64,000 nt of DNA, taken from positions 1-64,000 of the forward strand of contig DASZUS010000027.1 in the NCBI GenBank assembly GCA_035547515.1, written 5' to 3'. The number at the start of each line of letters is the position of its first letter. Positions within the stretch are counted from its first letter, which is position 1. The notes beneath the pieces were generated by a model. It was given only the letters and a program-made list of their open reading frames with translations. It was not told the origin of the DNA and did no database searches. This document shows positions 34,849-43,324 of the stretch, in pieces. The translations under genes were made by a program, and so were the position numbers. This stretch comes from DASZTV01 sp035547515. GTDB lineage: Bacteria > Actinomycetota > Actinomycetes > JAFAQI01.

Positions 34849-37539
34849 GTACGCGACCACGCCCCGCCGGAGCTTCGTGACCGCGGTCTTCGCAGTCGCG
34901 TGGACGGGCGATGACTCCGGTGCCGCTCGTGCGATCTGGTCGAGCAAGTCGATGAGCTGCTTCATCCACCGTACGAAGTCCCCGGCGGCCAGCGAGGCGT
35001 CGAGCAGCACCGCGTCGAGGGAGTGGCCCTTCGCCCATCGCCAGGCGAGCCAAGCGAAGCCCGGCTGCGGCTGGCGCAGGAAGGACAGGCCGGCGGAAGC
35101 CTCCTCGCCGCGCAACGCGTCCCAACGGCGCTCGAGATCGGCGAGTGCGTCGCGCACGCGGCCCGGCGGCAGCTTCGGGTGCGACTCGTCATCGCGGCGC
35201 GGCTCGTATACCAGCGCCGACGCGACGGCGGCGAGCTCAGCCGCATCGAGCTCGGCCCACGCACCGTCGCGTACTGCTTCGGCGACGACGAGGTCGGACT
35301 CGGAGTAGATGCGGGCGAGGATCGCACCTCCCGGCGTCACCGTCTCACCGGCCAGGTAACCGAGCTTGTCGAGCACGTCGCACACCGCGTCAAAGGTCTT
35401 GGCGATCGACCCGGTCTTGCCGCGCACCTTCTTCTCCAGCGCGGCGGTGTCTTTGGCCAGGCGGTCGTAACGCTCCGCCCACCGAGCGTGATGCTCGCGG
35501 TCCGCGCAGCCGTGACAGGGGTGCTGGCGGATGGCGGCGCGCATCCGTGCGATCTCGGCGTCGTCGGCCGCCGCGCTCCGCGTGCGCTGCCCGCGATCGC
35601 CGAGGTCTTCGAGACGCAGCGCGCGCAAGCTCGAAACCAGATCGCGTCGCGCCTGCGGCGATCGCGGCTGGAACGTCTTGGGGATCCGCACGCGGCCGAG
35701 GGCCGTGGCCTCGCTGGTGAAGTCGCCAACCCCGAGGCGCTTGAGCTGCCGGCCGTCGGTGACCACGGTGAGCCGGTCCCCGAGACCGCCGCTGCTCGAG
35801 TTCTCGACCACGACGCCGAGCTCCCCACGCCGGCTGCCGGGCAGCCGGATCACATCCCCGACGCGCAGGGTCTCCAGCGAGGTCGCCGCCGCGGCGCGCC
35901 GGGCGGCGGAGCGCTTCCGGGCCAGGTCCGCCTCCCGGTCGGACAGCGCCCGCCGCAAAGCGGCGTACTCCGCGAAGTCACCGAGATGACACGACATTGC
36001 GTCGCGATAGCCGTCGAGCGCCTCGCGGTTGGCGCGGATCTGCTTCGTCAGCCCGACCACCGAGCGGTCCGCCTGGAACTGCGCGAAGGATCGCTCGAGG
36101 AGCTCGCGGGTCGCGGATCGCCCGAGGCGGCCGACCAGGTTTACGGCCATGTTGTACGACGGGCGGAAGCTCGACCGCAGCGGGTAGGTGCGAGTCGACG
36201 CGAGCCCAGCGACGTGACGAGGGTCGAACCCCGGAGTCCAGAGGACGACGCCGTGACCTTCCACGTCGATCCCGCGCCGGCCGGCGCGTCCGGTGAGTTG
36301 GGTGTACTCCCCCGGGGTGAGGTCGACGTGCGCGTCGCCGTTCCACTTCACGAGCGACTCGAGGACGACGCTGCGCGCGGGCATGTTGACGCCGAGGGCG
36401 AGGGTCTCGGTAGCGAAGACGGCCTGCACGTAGCCGTCGGCGAACAGCTCCTCGACGACCTCTTTGAACACCGGCAGCATCCCGGCGTGGTGGGCGGCGA
36501 AGCCCCGCTCGAGTCCTGCCGCGAGCTCGTCATACCCGAGCAGTGCGAGGTCTGCCTCGGGGATCGATGCGGTGCGGGTCTCGAGCACATCGCGGATGTG
36601 AGCACGGTCGGTCGGGTCGGCCAGACGAAGCCCGGAGCGCAGGCACTGCCGGACTGCGGCGTCGCAGCCGGCGCGGCTGAAGATGAACACGATCGCGGGC
36701 AGCAGGCCCGCTCGGTCCAGCCGGTCCAGCACATCCGGTCGGTGCGGTGGCGCGCCGCGGCGAGCGTGGCGGCGCCCACCCCGCTCGGCCCCCCGCCGGT
36801 CGCGCTCGAACTTCGCCTCCTGCGCGGCGAGGCGGGTCAGGTACGGGTTCACCTCGTTCTGGTCGTCGTCCACGAAGAGGTCGTGCAGCTCGTTGCCGAC
36901 CAGGACCGACTGCCACAGCGGGACCGGACGGATCTCGTCGACGATCACGGTGGTGTCCCCGCGTACCTCTTGCAGCCAGTCGCCGAACTCCTCGGCGTTG
37001 CTGACCGTTGCCGACAGCGACACCAGCTGCACGCTCTGGTCGAGATGGAGGATGACCTCCTCCCACACCGCACCGCGGAACCGGTCTGCGAGGTAGTGGA
37101 CCTCGTCGACGACGACCGTCCGCAGCCCGTCGAGGGTGCTCGACTCGGCGTAGAGCATGTTGCGAAGGACCTCGGTCGTCATGACGACGATGGGTGCTTC
37201 GCCGTTGACCGAGTTGTCGCCGGTGAGCAGCCCCACCCGGTCGGCGCCGTAACGGTCCGCGAGGTCGTGGAACTTCTGGTTCGACAGGGCCTTGATCGGC
37301 GTCGTGTAGAAGCACTTGCCGCCCTTGGCGATCGCGAGGTGCACCGCGAACTCGCCGACGACGGTCTTCCCGGCGCCAGTCGGAGCCGCGACGAGGACGC
37401 CGTGGCCGCCCTCGAGCGCCTCGCAGGCCCGCCGCTGGAAGGCGTCCAGGTCGAACGGGTAGCCGAGCAGGAAGTCGTGCAGCACCGGGGTGGCCGCCCG
37501 TCGCTTCGCCGCGGCGTAGCGTTCGGCCGGGCTTGCCAC
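34834..37539 (-). CDS. helY: Ski2-like DEAD/DEAH-box helicase HelY
   Basis: A 901-residue superfamily 2 helicase of the Ski2/Mtr4 group, probably acting on RNA. Motif I is AAPTGAGKTVVGEF, motif II DEVH in VVVDEVHYLADRFRGAV, motif III SLSATVSN, and motif VI QLTGRAGRRGIDVEG. A central RNA-binding arch-like insert and a C-terminal DSHCT-type domain follow. It starts with GTG 37539, close to a TAGGGT hexamer that could give near-leaderless transcription. Genomic position after tatC and the lipid kinase mirrors mycobacteria. Confidence 0.92.
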   Translation of the reverse strand: MASPAERYAAAKRRAATPVLHDFLLGYPFDLDAFQRRACEALEGGHGVLVAAPTGAGKTVVGEFAVHLAIAKGGKCFYTTPIKALSNQKFHDLADRYGADRVGLLTGDNSVNGEAPIVVMTTEVLRNMLYAESSTLDGLRTVVVDEVHYLADRFRGAVWEEVILHLDQSVQLVSLSATVSNAEEFGDWLQEVRGDTTVIVDEIRPVPLWQSVLVGNELHDLFVDDDQNEVNPYLTRLAAQEAKFERDRRGAERGGRRHARRGAPPHRPDVLDRLDRAGLLPAIVFIFSRAGCDAAVRQCLRSGLRLADPTDRAHIRDVLETRTASIPEADLALLGYDELAAGLERGFAAHHAGMLPVFKEVVEELFADGYVQAVFATETLALGVNMPARSVVLESLVKWNGDAHVDLTPGEYTQLTGRAGRRGIDVEGHGVVLWTPGFDPRHVAGLASTRTYPLRSSFRPSYNMAVNLVGRLGRSATRELLERSFAQFQADRSVVGLTKQIRANREALDGYRDAMSCHLGDFAEYAALRRALSDREADLARKRSAARRAAAATSLETLRVGDVIRLPGSRRGELGVVVENSSSGGLGDRLTVVTDGRQLKRLGVGDFTSEATALGRVRIPKTFQPRSPQARRDLVSSLRALRLEDLGDRGQRTRSAAADDAEIARMRAAIRQHPCHGCADREHHARWAERYDRLAKDTAALEKKVRGKTGSIAKTFDAVCDVLDKLGYLAGETVTPGGAILARIYSESDLVVAEAVRDGAWAELDAAELAAVASALVYEPRRDDESHPKLPPGRVRDALADLERRWDALRGEEASAGLSFLRQPQPGFAWLAWRWAKGHSLDAVLLDASLAAGDFVRWMKQLIDLLDQIARAAPESSPVHATAKTAVTKLRRGVVAYSGVD

Positions 37540-37577
37540 GCCTCACCCTACGTCCGCCCGGGGTGCGGCCGGCGCGA

Positions 37578-38465
37578 TCAGGCGAGGACCTGGACCGCTC
37601 CCGGAATGCACTCGCAGCGGATCGGCAGGTCGGCGAGATACTCGCCGTCGGCGTACGCCGTGACGCCGGGTGAGGAGACCTCGACCACCCTCGCGCGGCG
37701 CATCGTGACCGCGGGGTGGTCCACGTGGGTGCCGTTGAAGACCTTCGGGAAGGTCTTGAGGAACTCGGGCTTGCTTACCGGTCCGAGCACCATGACGTCG
37801 AGCAGGCCGTCGGTCACCTCGGCGTCCGGCGTGACGTGCATGCCCGCGCCGTAGGACTTCGCGTTGCCGACCGCGACCAGCATGGCTTCGGTGCTCAGCC
37901 GCTCGCCGTCGATCGTGATCTCGAACGGCAGCGGGGCGAAGACGCCGAGCTCGGCGAGGATCGCGACGTTGTAGCGCATCCGCCCGCGCGGCCAGGTCAT
38001 GCGGTTCGCCCGGTCGTTGACCCGCGAGTCGAACCCCGCACCCAGCACGCAGCCGAACCACTTCTCGCCGACCCGGACCGCGTCCATCGGCCACGCGCCG
38101 CCGCTGAGCAGGCGATCCGCGACGACCCCCGCCGCGGCGACCGGATCCTTGGTCGGCAGGCCCAGGGTCGCGGCCAGGTCGTTCCCGGTCCCCGCCGGGA
38201 TGATGCCGAGCGGGGTTCCCGTCCCGGCGACCGCGTTGAGCGCGAGATGAACCATCCCGTCACCGCCGAGCGCGACAACCGCGTCCGCGCCGTCGAACGC
38301 CGCCTTGCGAGCGATATCGACGGCGTCCTGCGCGTCGGCGCCCACCAGGATCGAGACAGTCGCGCCCGCATCGCGCAGCGTGCCCGCGACGGCTGCAACC
38401 TGTCTGGCCGCGCGCCCCTTGCCTGCCGTCGGGTTCACGACAAGGGCGACCGACGGTCGGGTCAC
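37578..38465 (-). CDS. Diacylglycerol kinase-family lipid kinase
   Basis: A 295-residue DAGK-catalytic-domain kinase that would phosphorylate diacylglycerol or a related lipid. VVNPTAGKGRAARQ, the glycine-rich ALGGDGMVHLALNAV, and IIPAGTGNDLAATLGLP form the nucleotide site. The C-terminal beta-sandwich contains GNAKSYGAGMHVTPDA and DGLLDVMVLG, both family signatures. GTG 38465 overlaps the tatC TGA by four bases, so the genes are coupled. Confidence 0.9.
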   Translation of the reverse strand: MTRPSVALVVNPTAGKGRAARQVAAVAGTLRDAGATVSILVGADAQDAVDIARKAAFDGADAVVALGGDGMVHLALNAVAGTGTPLGIIPAGTGNDLAATLGLPTKDPVAAAGVVADRLLSGGAWPMDAVRVGEKWFGCVLGAGFDSRVNDRANRMTWPRGRMRYNVAILAELGVFAPLPFEITIDGERLSTEAMLVAVGNAKSYGAGMHVTPDAEVTDGLLDVMVLGPVSKPEFLKTFPKVFNGTHVDHPAVTMRRARVVEVSSPGVTAYADGEYLADLPIRCECIPGAVQVLA

Positions 38466-39313
38466 TGGACCGCCGGCTCGTCGTCGATCGGAGAGAGCTC
38501 GTCGTCGGCGAGGTTGGCGTAAAGCGGGCCTCTCGCAGCGACGCGGCGGTCGTGAAGCGTCGCGACCACCACGGCGACACCGTAGAGCAGGCACATCGGG
38601 AACGCGAGGGCACTCATCGTGAACGGGTCCTGGCTCGGCGTCGCGACGGCGGCGAAGACGAAGATGCCGAAGATGACCGCCCGCCACCAGCCACGCAGCT
38701 TCGACGCCGGTACGACGCCGACCAGGTTGAGCATGATCACCAGCAGCGGCAGCTCGAAGGAGACCGCGAAGACCAGAACCATCGCGGTGACGAAAGACAG
38801 GTAGTTGGAGAACGTCAGCAACGAAGAGATGCCCCCGTGGGCAAAGCCGAGCAGGAAGTGCAGGCCCTCCGGCAACGTCAGGTAGGCGAACGCGGCGCCC
38901 ATCGCGAACAGCAGGACCGATGCGCTGACGAAGGTCGTCGCGTACCTGCGCTCGTGGGCGTAGAGGCCCGGGGTGACGAAGCGCCATAGCTGGAACAGCC
39001 ACACCGGTGAGGCTGCGATGACCCCGACGTAGAGCGAGAGCTTCAGGGTCAGCATGAACGGGTCGAGCACGCCGAACGCGACCAGCGTGCAGTGGCCGGA
39101 GATCGCCCGGTAGTGGTTCGGGAGCTGGCAGTACGGATGCTTGACGAAGTCGAGGATGTGGCCGTGGAAGACGTACGCCACGATCGTGGTGAGCACTACC
39201 GCAACGAGGGAGATGACGACGCGACTGCGCAACTCGGCGAGATGCTCGCCCAGCGTCATCCGGCCGTCAGGCGACCGATCTCTCCCCGCCCGCGCCGGGC
39301 GCGGCATCCTCAC
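38462..39313 (-). CDS. tatC: Twin-arginine translocase subunit TatC
   Basis: The six-helix receptor of the Tat system, which exports folded proteins. The 283-residue protein has the N-terminal motif MTLGEHLAELRSR, the periplasmic and TM2-3 segment FVTPGLYAHERRYA with the invariant Glu, and VATPSQDPFTMSALAFP in TM5. Six hydrophobic segments are visible. Two starts are possible, GTG 39313 or ATG 39307. It is downstream of tatA by 21 bases. Confidence 0.95.
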   Translation of the reverse strand: MRMPRPARAGRDRSPDGRMTLGEHLAELRSRVVISLVAVVLTTIVAYVFHGHILDFVKHPYCQLPNHYRAISGHCTLVAFGVLDPFMLTLKLSLYVGVIAASPVWLFQLWRFVTPGLYAHERRYATTFVSASVLLFAMGAAFAYLTLPEGLHFLLGFAHGGISSLLTFSNYLSFVTAMVLVFAVSFELPLLVIMLNLVGVVPASKLRGWWRAVIFGIFVFAAVATPSQDPFTMSALAFPMCLLYGVAVVVATLHDRRVAARGPLYANLADDELSPIDDEPAVQ

Positions 39314-39334
39314 CGGCCTGGGTGCAGCGAAGGA

Positions 39335-39568
39335 CTAGCTGCTGGCGGTGGTCTGCTCGGTCTTGGCCGGCTCCGCGTTAGCAGGCTTGGCGGAAGCCAG
39401 CTCTGCCGGTGCCGCGGGGGCGTCGTCCTCGTGAAGACCCTTGATCTCAGTCTTCATGATGCGCATCGACCTGCCGAGTGAGCGCGCCGCGTCGGGCAGC
39501 TTCTTCGAGCCGAAGAGCACGAGTACGACAACGGCGATGATGGCGATCTCTGGCCAACCGATGTCCAT
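39335..39568 (-). CDS. tatA: Twin-arginine translocase subunit TatA
   Basis: A 77-residue pore-forming Tat subunit. The single N-terminal helix (PEIAIIAVVVLVLFGSKKLP) with the hinge FGSKKLPDAARSLGRSMRI and an amphipathic helix is diagnostic, followed by an acidic, Ala/Pro-rich tail. The ATG has AGAGGA upstream. The gene precedes tatC as in other actinomycetes. Confidence 0.94.
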   Translation of the reverse strand: MDIGWPEIAIIAVVVLVLFGSKKLPDAARSLGRSMRIMKTEIKGLHEDDAPAAPAELASAKPANAEPAKTEQTTASS

Positions 39569-39651
39569 GACCTGGTCCTCTCGCTGGCCCCCGGGGCGGA
39601 GCCCAGGTCGATTCTATGCCCCACGCGCCACCGCCGAGGCCGATGACGATG

Positions 39652-39837
39652 CTACGGGCGGGGCGTCCGAGCCGCGGACTCGCGCGCGAGCTGGTCGCTG
39701 AGCGCGGTGATGCGCTCCCCAGCGGCCTTCACGTCGCGGGCAAACGCGCGAACCTGACGGTAGAGCCGGAAGCCGACGGCGCCGAGCACCGCGACTCCGA
39801 GCACGCCGATCCCGACGTAGAACACCACCCAGGCCAC
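39652..39837 (-). CDS. Small single-pass membrane protein
   Basis: A 61-residue protein with one N-terminal membrane helix (VVFYVGIGVLGVAVLGAVGF) and a charged amphipathic tail (RAFARDVKAAGERITALS). It is TatB-like in outline but lacks the FGxxKLP hinge. Its own -10, TAGCCT (39849 to 39844), places transcription start on the GTG, supporting reality of the gene. It lies between tatA and the zinc-ribbon gene; function unknown. Confidence 0.62.
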   Translation of the reverse strand: MAWVVFYVGIGVLGVAVLGAVGFRLYRQVRAFARDVKAAGERITALSDQLARESAARTPRP

Positions 39838-39859
39838 GGCTGCAGGCTACGTGGCCGGC

Positions 39860-40192
39860 TCAGCGGCGCGCCGCCTCCGTGGCCCGCGCCGCGAGCATGT
39901 CGTCGCGGGTGAGCTGCAGCAGGAAGTCGAGCAGGTCGTCGTAGCTCAGGGCCTCGCCCGGCTTGGGCTCGAGAGCCTCGGCGGGCACCTCCCACACCTC
40001 GGCGGCGACGCCGCCCGACATGAGCAGCGAGACGATGTGGTCGTCGGCGGGCTTGCGGACCTCTTGGACGCAGCCCGGGCAGACGAAGGTGTAGTACGAG
40101 AGGGCACCGTGGCTGCACACCCGAAGCCGGATGTCGTCGCTGGTGAGCTCCACCTCGCCGCAGGCGGGGCAGGACGCCTTGATCGTCGTCAT
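39860..40192 (-). CDS. Small zinc-ribbon protein
   Basis: A 110-residue protein with an N-terminal zinc ribbon (CPACGEVELTSDDIRLRVC then YYTFVCPGC) and a helical C-terminal half (YDDLLDFLLQLTRDDMLAA). ATG 40192 is chosen over an upstream start because GAGGAGGG precedes it. The family is conserved in actinobacteria beside pafBC and tat genes, with no assigned function. Nucleic-acid or protein binding is likely. Confidence 0.75.
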   Translation of the reverse strand: MTTIKASCPACGEVELTSDDIRLRVCSHGALSYYTFVCPGCVQEVRKPADDHIVSLLMSGGVAAEVWEVPAEALEPKPGEALSYDDLLDFLLQLTRDDMLAARATEAARR

Positions 40193-40205
40193 GCCAGGCC
40201 CTCCT

Positions 40206-40262
40206 CTACTGCCGTGTCTGCGCGCCACCGGGGATGTGACGTTCTGTGACCTTCGGCAGTAG
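40206..40262. repeat. Inverted repeat between pafC and the zinc-ribbon gene
   Basis: CTACTGCCG (40206-40214) and CGGCAGTAG (40254-40262) are perfect 9-bp reverse complements 39 bases apart. Between them lies the direct repeat TGTGAC-GTTC-TGTGAC (40235-40250). The left arm abuts the ribosome-binding site of the zinc-ribbon gene. It could be an RNA structure or a two-site operator. Confidence 0.6.
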
Positions 40263-40297
40263 ATGCCGTCGCCTTGATGCGCCGAGTGCCGCGGGAT

Positions 40298-41251
40298 CTA
40301 CGCGTCGTACGCCGAGAGGGCAGCAACCGCCGCAGAGCGGACCTGTTGGGCAAGTTCGGGCGGATCGGTCAGTGCCGCCACTCCGGCAAGGCCGAGCGCC
40401 AGCCGGCGTACCCAGGCCTCGTCGCGCGCTCGCAGCGTCACGATGAGCCCCCCATCGCCACGCTCCTCGACCGTCTCGCACTGGTAGTAGTCGGCTGCCC
40501 AGCGCGCCGCCGGGTCCAGCGAGAAGGTGACGAGCGGGTCGTCTGGCGAGGGCGTGAACAGCTCGGTGTCGAAGGCACGGGCGCGCACTTCGTCGGGAAC
40601 GTCGATCGGGTCGTCGAGGAGACGGGCTTCCAGAACCCGGTCGAGGCGGAAGGTGCGCAGGTCTTCCACGGCGCGGCACCAGCCCGACAGGTACGCGGCG
40701 CCGTCGCTGGTGAACAGGCGGATCGGGTCGACGTCGCGTTCGGTGGCCTCGTCCCGAGCCGGCACCCAGTAGCGGAGATGGACCCGGCGAGACTTGGCGA
40801 CCGCGTCAGTGATCGTCGTGACGACTGTCGTGTCCGCTACGGCTGCGCTAGCCGCGACGATTTTGTCCGCGGGAGTAGTGCCTCCGGCCGCGGCCTCCAG
40901 CTTCGCCAGGGCCCGGTCGATCGCGTCGGTGGACACGATCCCCGGTACGCCGGAGAGGGCACGCAGAGCCGAGATCAGCGCGAGGGCCTCGTCCGGGGTG
41001 AGCCGCAGCGGGCGCTCGATGGTCTCGGCGTTGGACAGCGTGACGCGATCACCACTCCAGGTGACGTCGATCAGGTCCCCCGGGCCGTAGCCGGGCAAGC
41101 CGCACATCCAGAGCAGGTTCACGTCCGCGCGGATCTGCGCCTCGCTGACGCCGAACTCCTTCGCGACATCGCCGACAGAGGTGTCCGGGTGGGTCAGCAG
41201 CCACGGCACGAGGGCAAGGAGCCGCGGCAGGTGGTCGGGCGCCCCGCTCAC
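40298..41251 (-). CDS. pafC: WYL-domain transcriptional regulator PafC
   Basis: PafC with PafB forms the activator of the LexA-independent DNA-damage response in mycobacteria. The 317-residue protein has an N-terminal winged helix (LLTHPDTSVGDVAKEFGVSE), a central linker and a WYL domain near residues 140-220, where the strand VHLRYWVPARDEATERDVDP carries the domain's variant of the R/WYL motif, plus a C-terminal extension. GTG 41251 overlaps the pafB stop (GTGA). Confidence 0.9.
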   Translation of the reverse strand: MSGAPDHLPRLLALVPWLLTHPDTSVGDVAKEFGVSEAQIRADVNLLWMCGLPGYGPGDLIDVTWSGDRVTLSNAETIERPLRLTPDEALALISALRALSGVPGIVSTDAIDRALAKLEAAAGGTTPADKIVAASAAVADTTVVTTITDAVAKSRRVHLRYWVPARDEATERDVDPIRLFTSDGAAYLSGWCRAVEDLRTFRLDRVLEARLLDDPIDVPDEVRARAFDTELFTPSPDDPLVTFSLDPAARWAADYYQCETVEERGDGGLIVTLRARDEAWVRRLALGLAGVAALTDPPELAQQVRSAAVAALSAYDA

Positions 41252-42207
41252 GCCGTGGCTCCGGCCAGCCGGCGCAGGCGGGTGACGACCGCGTCCCGGG
41301 CTTCGGCGGGCGAGAGGATCACCGCATCGGCGCCGTACCCAAGAACCTGCTCGGCGAGACGATGGGGATCCGGGCAGGGCACGGTCACGATGTCCCAGCC
41401 GTCGCCGTCGTCGACCACATCGATCGTCTGGCGGCGCAGCCCCATCGCCCGGTCGTGGCGCACCTTGATCCGCGCGTGGGCCTCGCTCTGCTGCCGGTCG
41501 GATGCCGACACCAGGGCGACCAGGTCGACACCATCCGGGACCTTGATCGAGCCGGGCTTGCCCTCGACGACCGGCTGCCCCGCGACTCGCGAGAGCCGGA
41601 ACGCGCGGGACGCCTGGCGATCCAGGTCATGCCCGACGAGGTACCACCGTCCGCGCCAGCAGACCACGCCCCACGGTTCCACCCGACGCGGCGCCGCCGC
41701 ATCGTCGTTGGCGCCGCGGTAGTCGAACTTCAGCCGCCGGCCGTCCCGCAGCGCCTCGTGGACTGCCGGCAACCCAGCGCCGCCGGCACCGAGGCGCGGT
41801 TGCAGGCCCTCGGGCAGAGGCACGAGGTCGACCCCGGCGGTCTCGAGCTTGCGGAGTGCACGGGTGGCCTGCGCGCCCTGCGTCGCGGCGGACCACATCC
41901 GCGCGGCAAGGCCTACCGCCGCTGCCTCGTCGGCCTCGAGTCGGATCTCGGGCAGGGCGTAGTCGTGGCGCGGGATCCGGTAGCCCGGCTCGTCGTCGAA
42001 GTGGCTGTGCGATCCCACTTCGAGCGGGATTCCGAGGTCCCGGAGATCCTCCTTGTCCCGCTCGAACATGCGCTTGAAGGCTTCGTCCGAGGGCGCTTCG
42101 GCGTACCCGGGGATGATCTCGCGCAGCCGTTCCGCGGTCAGGTACGCCCGGGTGTGCAGCAGGCAGATGACGAGGTTCATCAGCCGTTCGGTGCGCTCGG
42201 CCGCCAT
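41248..42207 (-). CDS. pafB: WYL-domain transcriptional regulator PafB
   Basis: Partner of PafC. The 319-residue protein has an N-terminal winged helix (ERTERLMNLVICLLHTRAYL, LREIIPGYAE, FERDKEDLRDLGIPLEVG) and a WYL domain (LKFDYRGANDDAAAPRRVEP, WGVVCWRGRWYLVGHDLDR). The WYL motif is visible as RWYLVG. ATG 42207 is chosen because a minus-strand TAGCGT at 42221-42216 places transcription start two bases upstream. It heads an operon running to at least pafC. Confidence 0.92.
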   Translation of the reverse strand: MAAERTERLMNLVICLLHTRAYLTAERLREIIPGYAEAPSDEAFKRMFERDKEDLRDLGIPLEVGSHSHFDDEPGYRIPRHDYALPEIRLEADEAAAVGLAARMWSAATQGAQATRALRKLETAGVDLVPLPEGLQPRLGAGGAGLPAVHEALRDGRRLKFDYRGANDDAAAPRRVEPWGVVCWRGRWYLVGHDLDRQASRAFRLSRVAGQPVVEGKPGSIKVPDGVDLVALVSASDRQQSEAHARIKVRHDRAMGLRRQTIDVVDDGDGWDIVTVPCPDPHRLAEQVLGYGADAVILSPAEARDAVVTRLRRLAGATA

Positions 42208-42215
42208 GGCCGACG

Positions 42216-42239
42216 ACGCTACCGCGTGACCGGTAGCGT
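42216..42239. promoter_or_regulatory. Symmetrical divergent promoter for pafB and DUF3866
   Basis: GCTACCG-CGTGAC-CGGTAGC (42218-42237) is a perfect 7-bp inverted repeat. Each arm forms most of a TAGCGT -10: plus strand 42234-42239, minus strand 42221-42216. Both put transcription start two bases before their start codons (42248 and 42207). The two polymerases could not bind at once, so the promoters should compete. Confidence 0.55.
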
Positions 42240-42247
42240 CCGGCGTT

Positions 42248-43324
42248 GTGATCCGCTGGCGTGAGGGCAACGTCGTCGCCGTGGTGCGCGACCGCCGGGA
42301 CGCCCGGGAGCTGACGGTCGCCACCAGCAGCGGCGAGCTGCCCGCGCTGGCCTACCCGCGGCTCGTCGGCACACCGGAGGTCGGTGACCGCGTGCTGCTC
42401 AACACCACCGCGATTGCGCTGGGGCTCGGCACCGGCGGGTTCGCGCTCGTGGTCGCGATTCCGGACCGGCTGCCCGCTGACCGTGACGAGCCGGGGCACG
42501 TCGTGAAGGCCCGCTACACGCCGCTGCAGGCCACGGTGCTGGCGGTCGACGAGCAGGACTCCCCCGACTACGAGTTGCTGCGCGACGCCGACTCCATCGA
42601 CAAGATGCCGGTTGTCGTCGCTGACCTGCACTCGGCGCTGACGCCGATCCTGGCGGGTCTGCGAGAGGGCGGCCGCAGTCCGAAGGCGGTCTATGTGATG
42701 ACCGACGGGGGTGCCCTGCCGCTCGGGTTCTCGCGGTCGGTCGAGGAGCTCAGCGACGCCGGCTGGCTCGCCGCCACGGTCACCGTGGGACAGGCCTTCG
42801 GTGGGGACGTCGAGGCGGTGACCCTGCACACCGGCCTGCTGGCGGCGCGCCACGTCTTGGGTGCCGACCTCGCGATCGTGACCCAGGGTCCAGGCAATCT
42901 CGGCACGGGCACGCGATGGGGCTTCAGCGGTGTCGCGAGCGGCGAGGCGGTCAACGCCACCGCTGCGCTGGGCGGTCGGCCGGTCGCGGCGCTTCGCATC
43001 AGCGAGGCGGACCAGCGCGACCGCCACCGCGGCGTCTCCCACCACTCGCTCACTGCCCTCGGGCGGGTGGCGCTGGCACCTGCCGACGTCGTCGTACCTC
43101 GGTTGGAGGGCGCCATCGGAGCGGACGTCTCGCGCGCCGTGCGGCCGCTGTCGCCGCCGCATCGGCTGGTCTCCGTCGAGACCGGAGGGCTGCGAGACGC
43201 GGTTGCGGCGGCTCCCGGTCGCGTCTCGACCATGGGCCGCGGCCTCGACGAGGACCTCGCCTACTTCCTGGGCTGCGCCGCTGCGGGTCGCCACGCGGCC
43301 ACGCTGCTACATGCTGGCGATTAG
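42248..43324 (+). CDS. DUF3866 family protein
   Basis: A 358-residue protein of the uncharacterised DUF3866 family, conserved in actinobacteria. Blocks include LVGTPEVGDRVLLNTTAIAL, GTGGFALVVAIP, GHVVKARYTPLQ, AVYVMTDGGALPLGFSRSV and IVTQGPGNLGTGTRWGFSG (separate). The glycine-rich segments and DxH-type residues (GVSHHSLTALGRV) suggest an enzyme, but no catalytic motif is known. It reads out from the pafB promoter and overlaps pafA tail-to-tail by 18 bases. Function unknown. Confidence 0.85.
   Translation: MIRWREGNVVAVVRDRRDARELTVATSSGELPALAYPRLVGTPEVGDRVLLNTTAIALGLGTGGFALVVAIPDRLPADRDEPGHVVKARYTPLQATVLAVDEQDSPDYELLRDADSIDKMPVVVADLHSALTPILAGLREGGRSPKAVYVMTDGGALPLGFSRSVEELSDAGWLAATVTVGQAFGGDVEAVTLHTGLLAARHVLGADLAIVTQGPGNLGTGTRWGFSGVASGEAVNATAALGGRPVAALRISEADQRDRHRGVSHHSLTALGRVALAPADVVVPRLEGAIGADVSRAVRPLSPPHRLVSVETGGLRDAVAAAPGRVSTMGRGLDEDLAYFLGCAAAGRHAATLLHAGD

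Noticed and set aside
35023..37854. 943-codon open frame antisense to helY
   Set aside because: The opposite strand encodes an unmistakable Ski2-like helicase. High GC content removes stop codons from antisense frames; this protein is Arg/Gly/Asp-rich with no family motif.
41627..43294. 555-codon minus-strand frame across pafB and DUF3866
   Set aside because: It crosses two better-supported genes and their divergent promoter.
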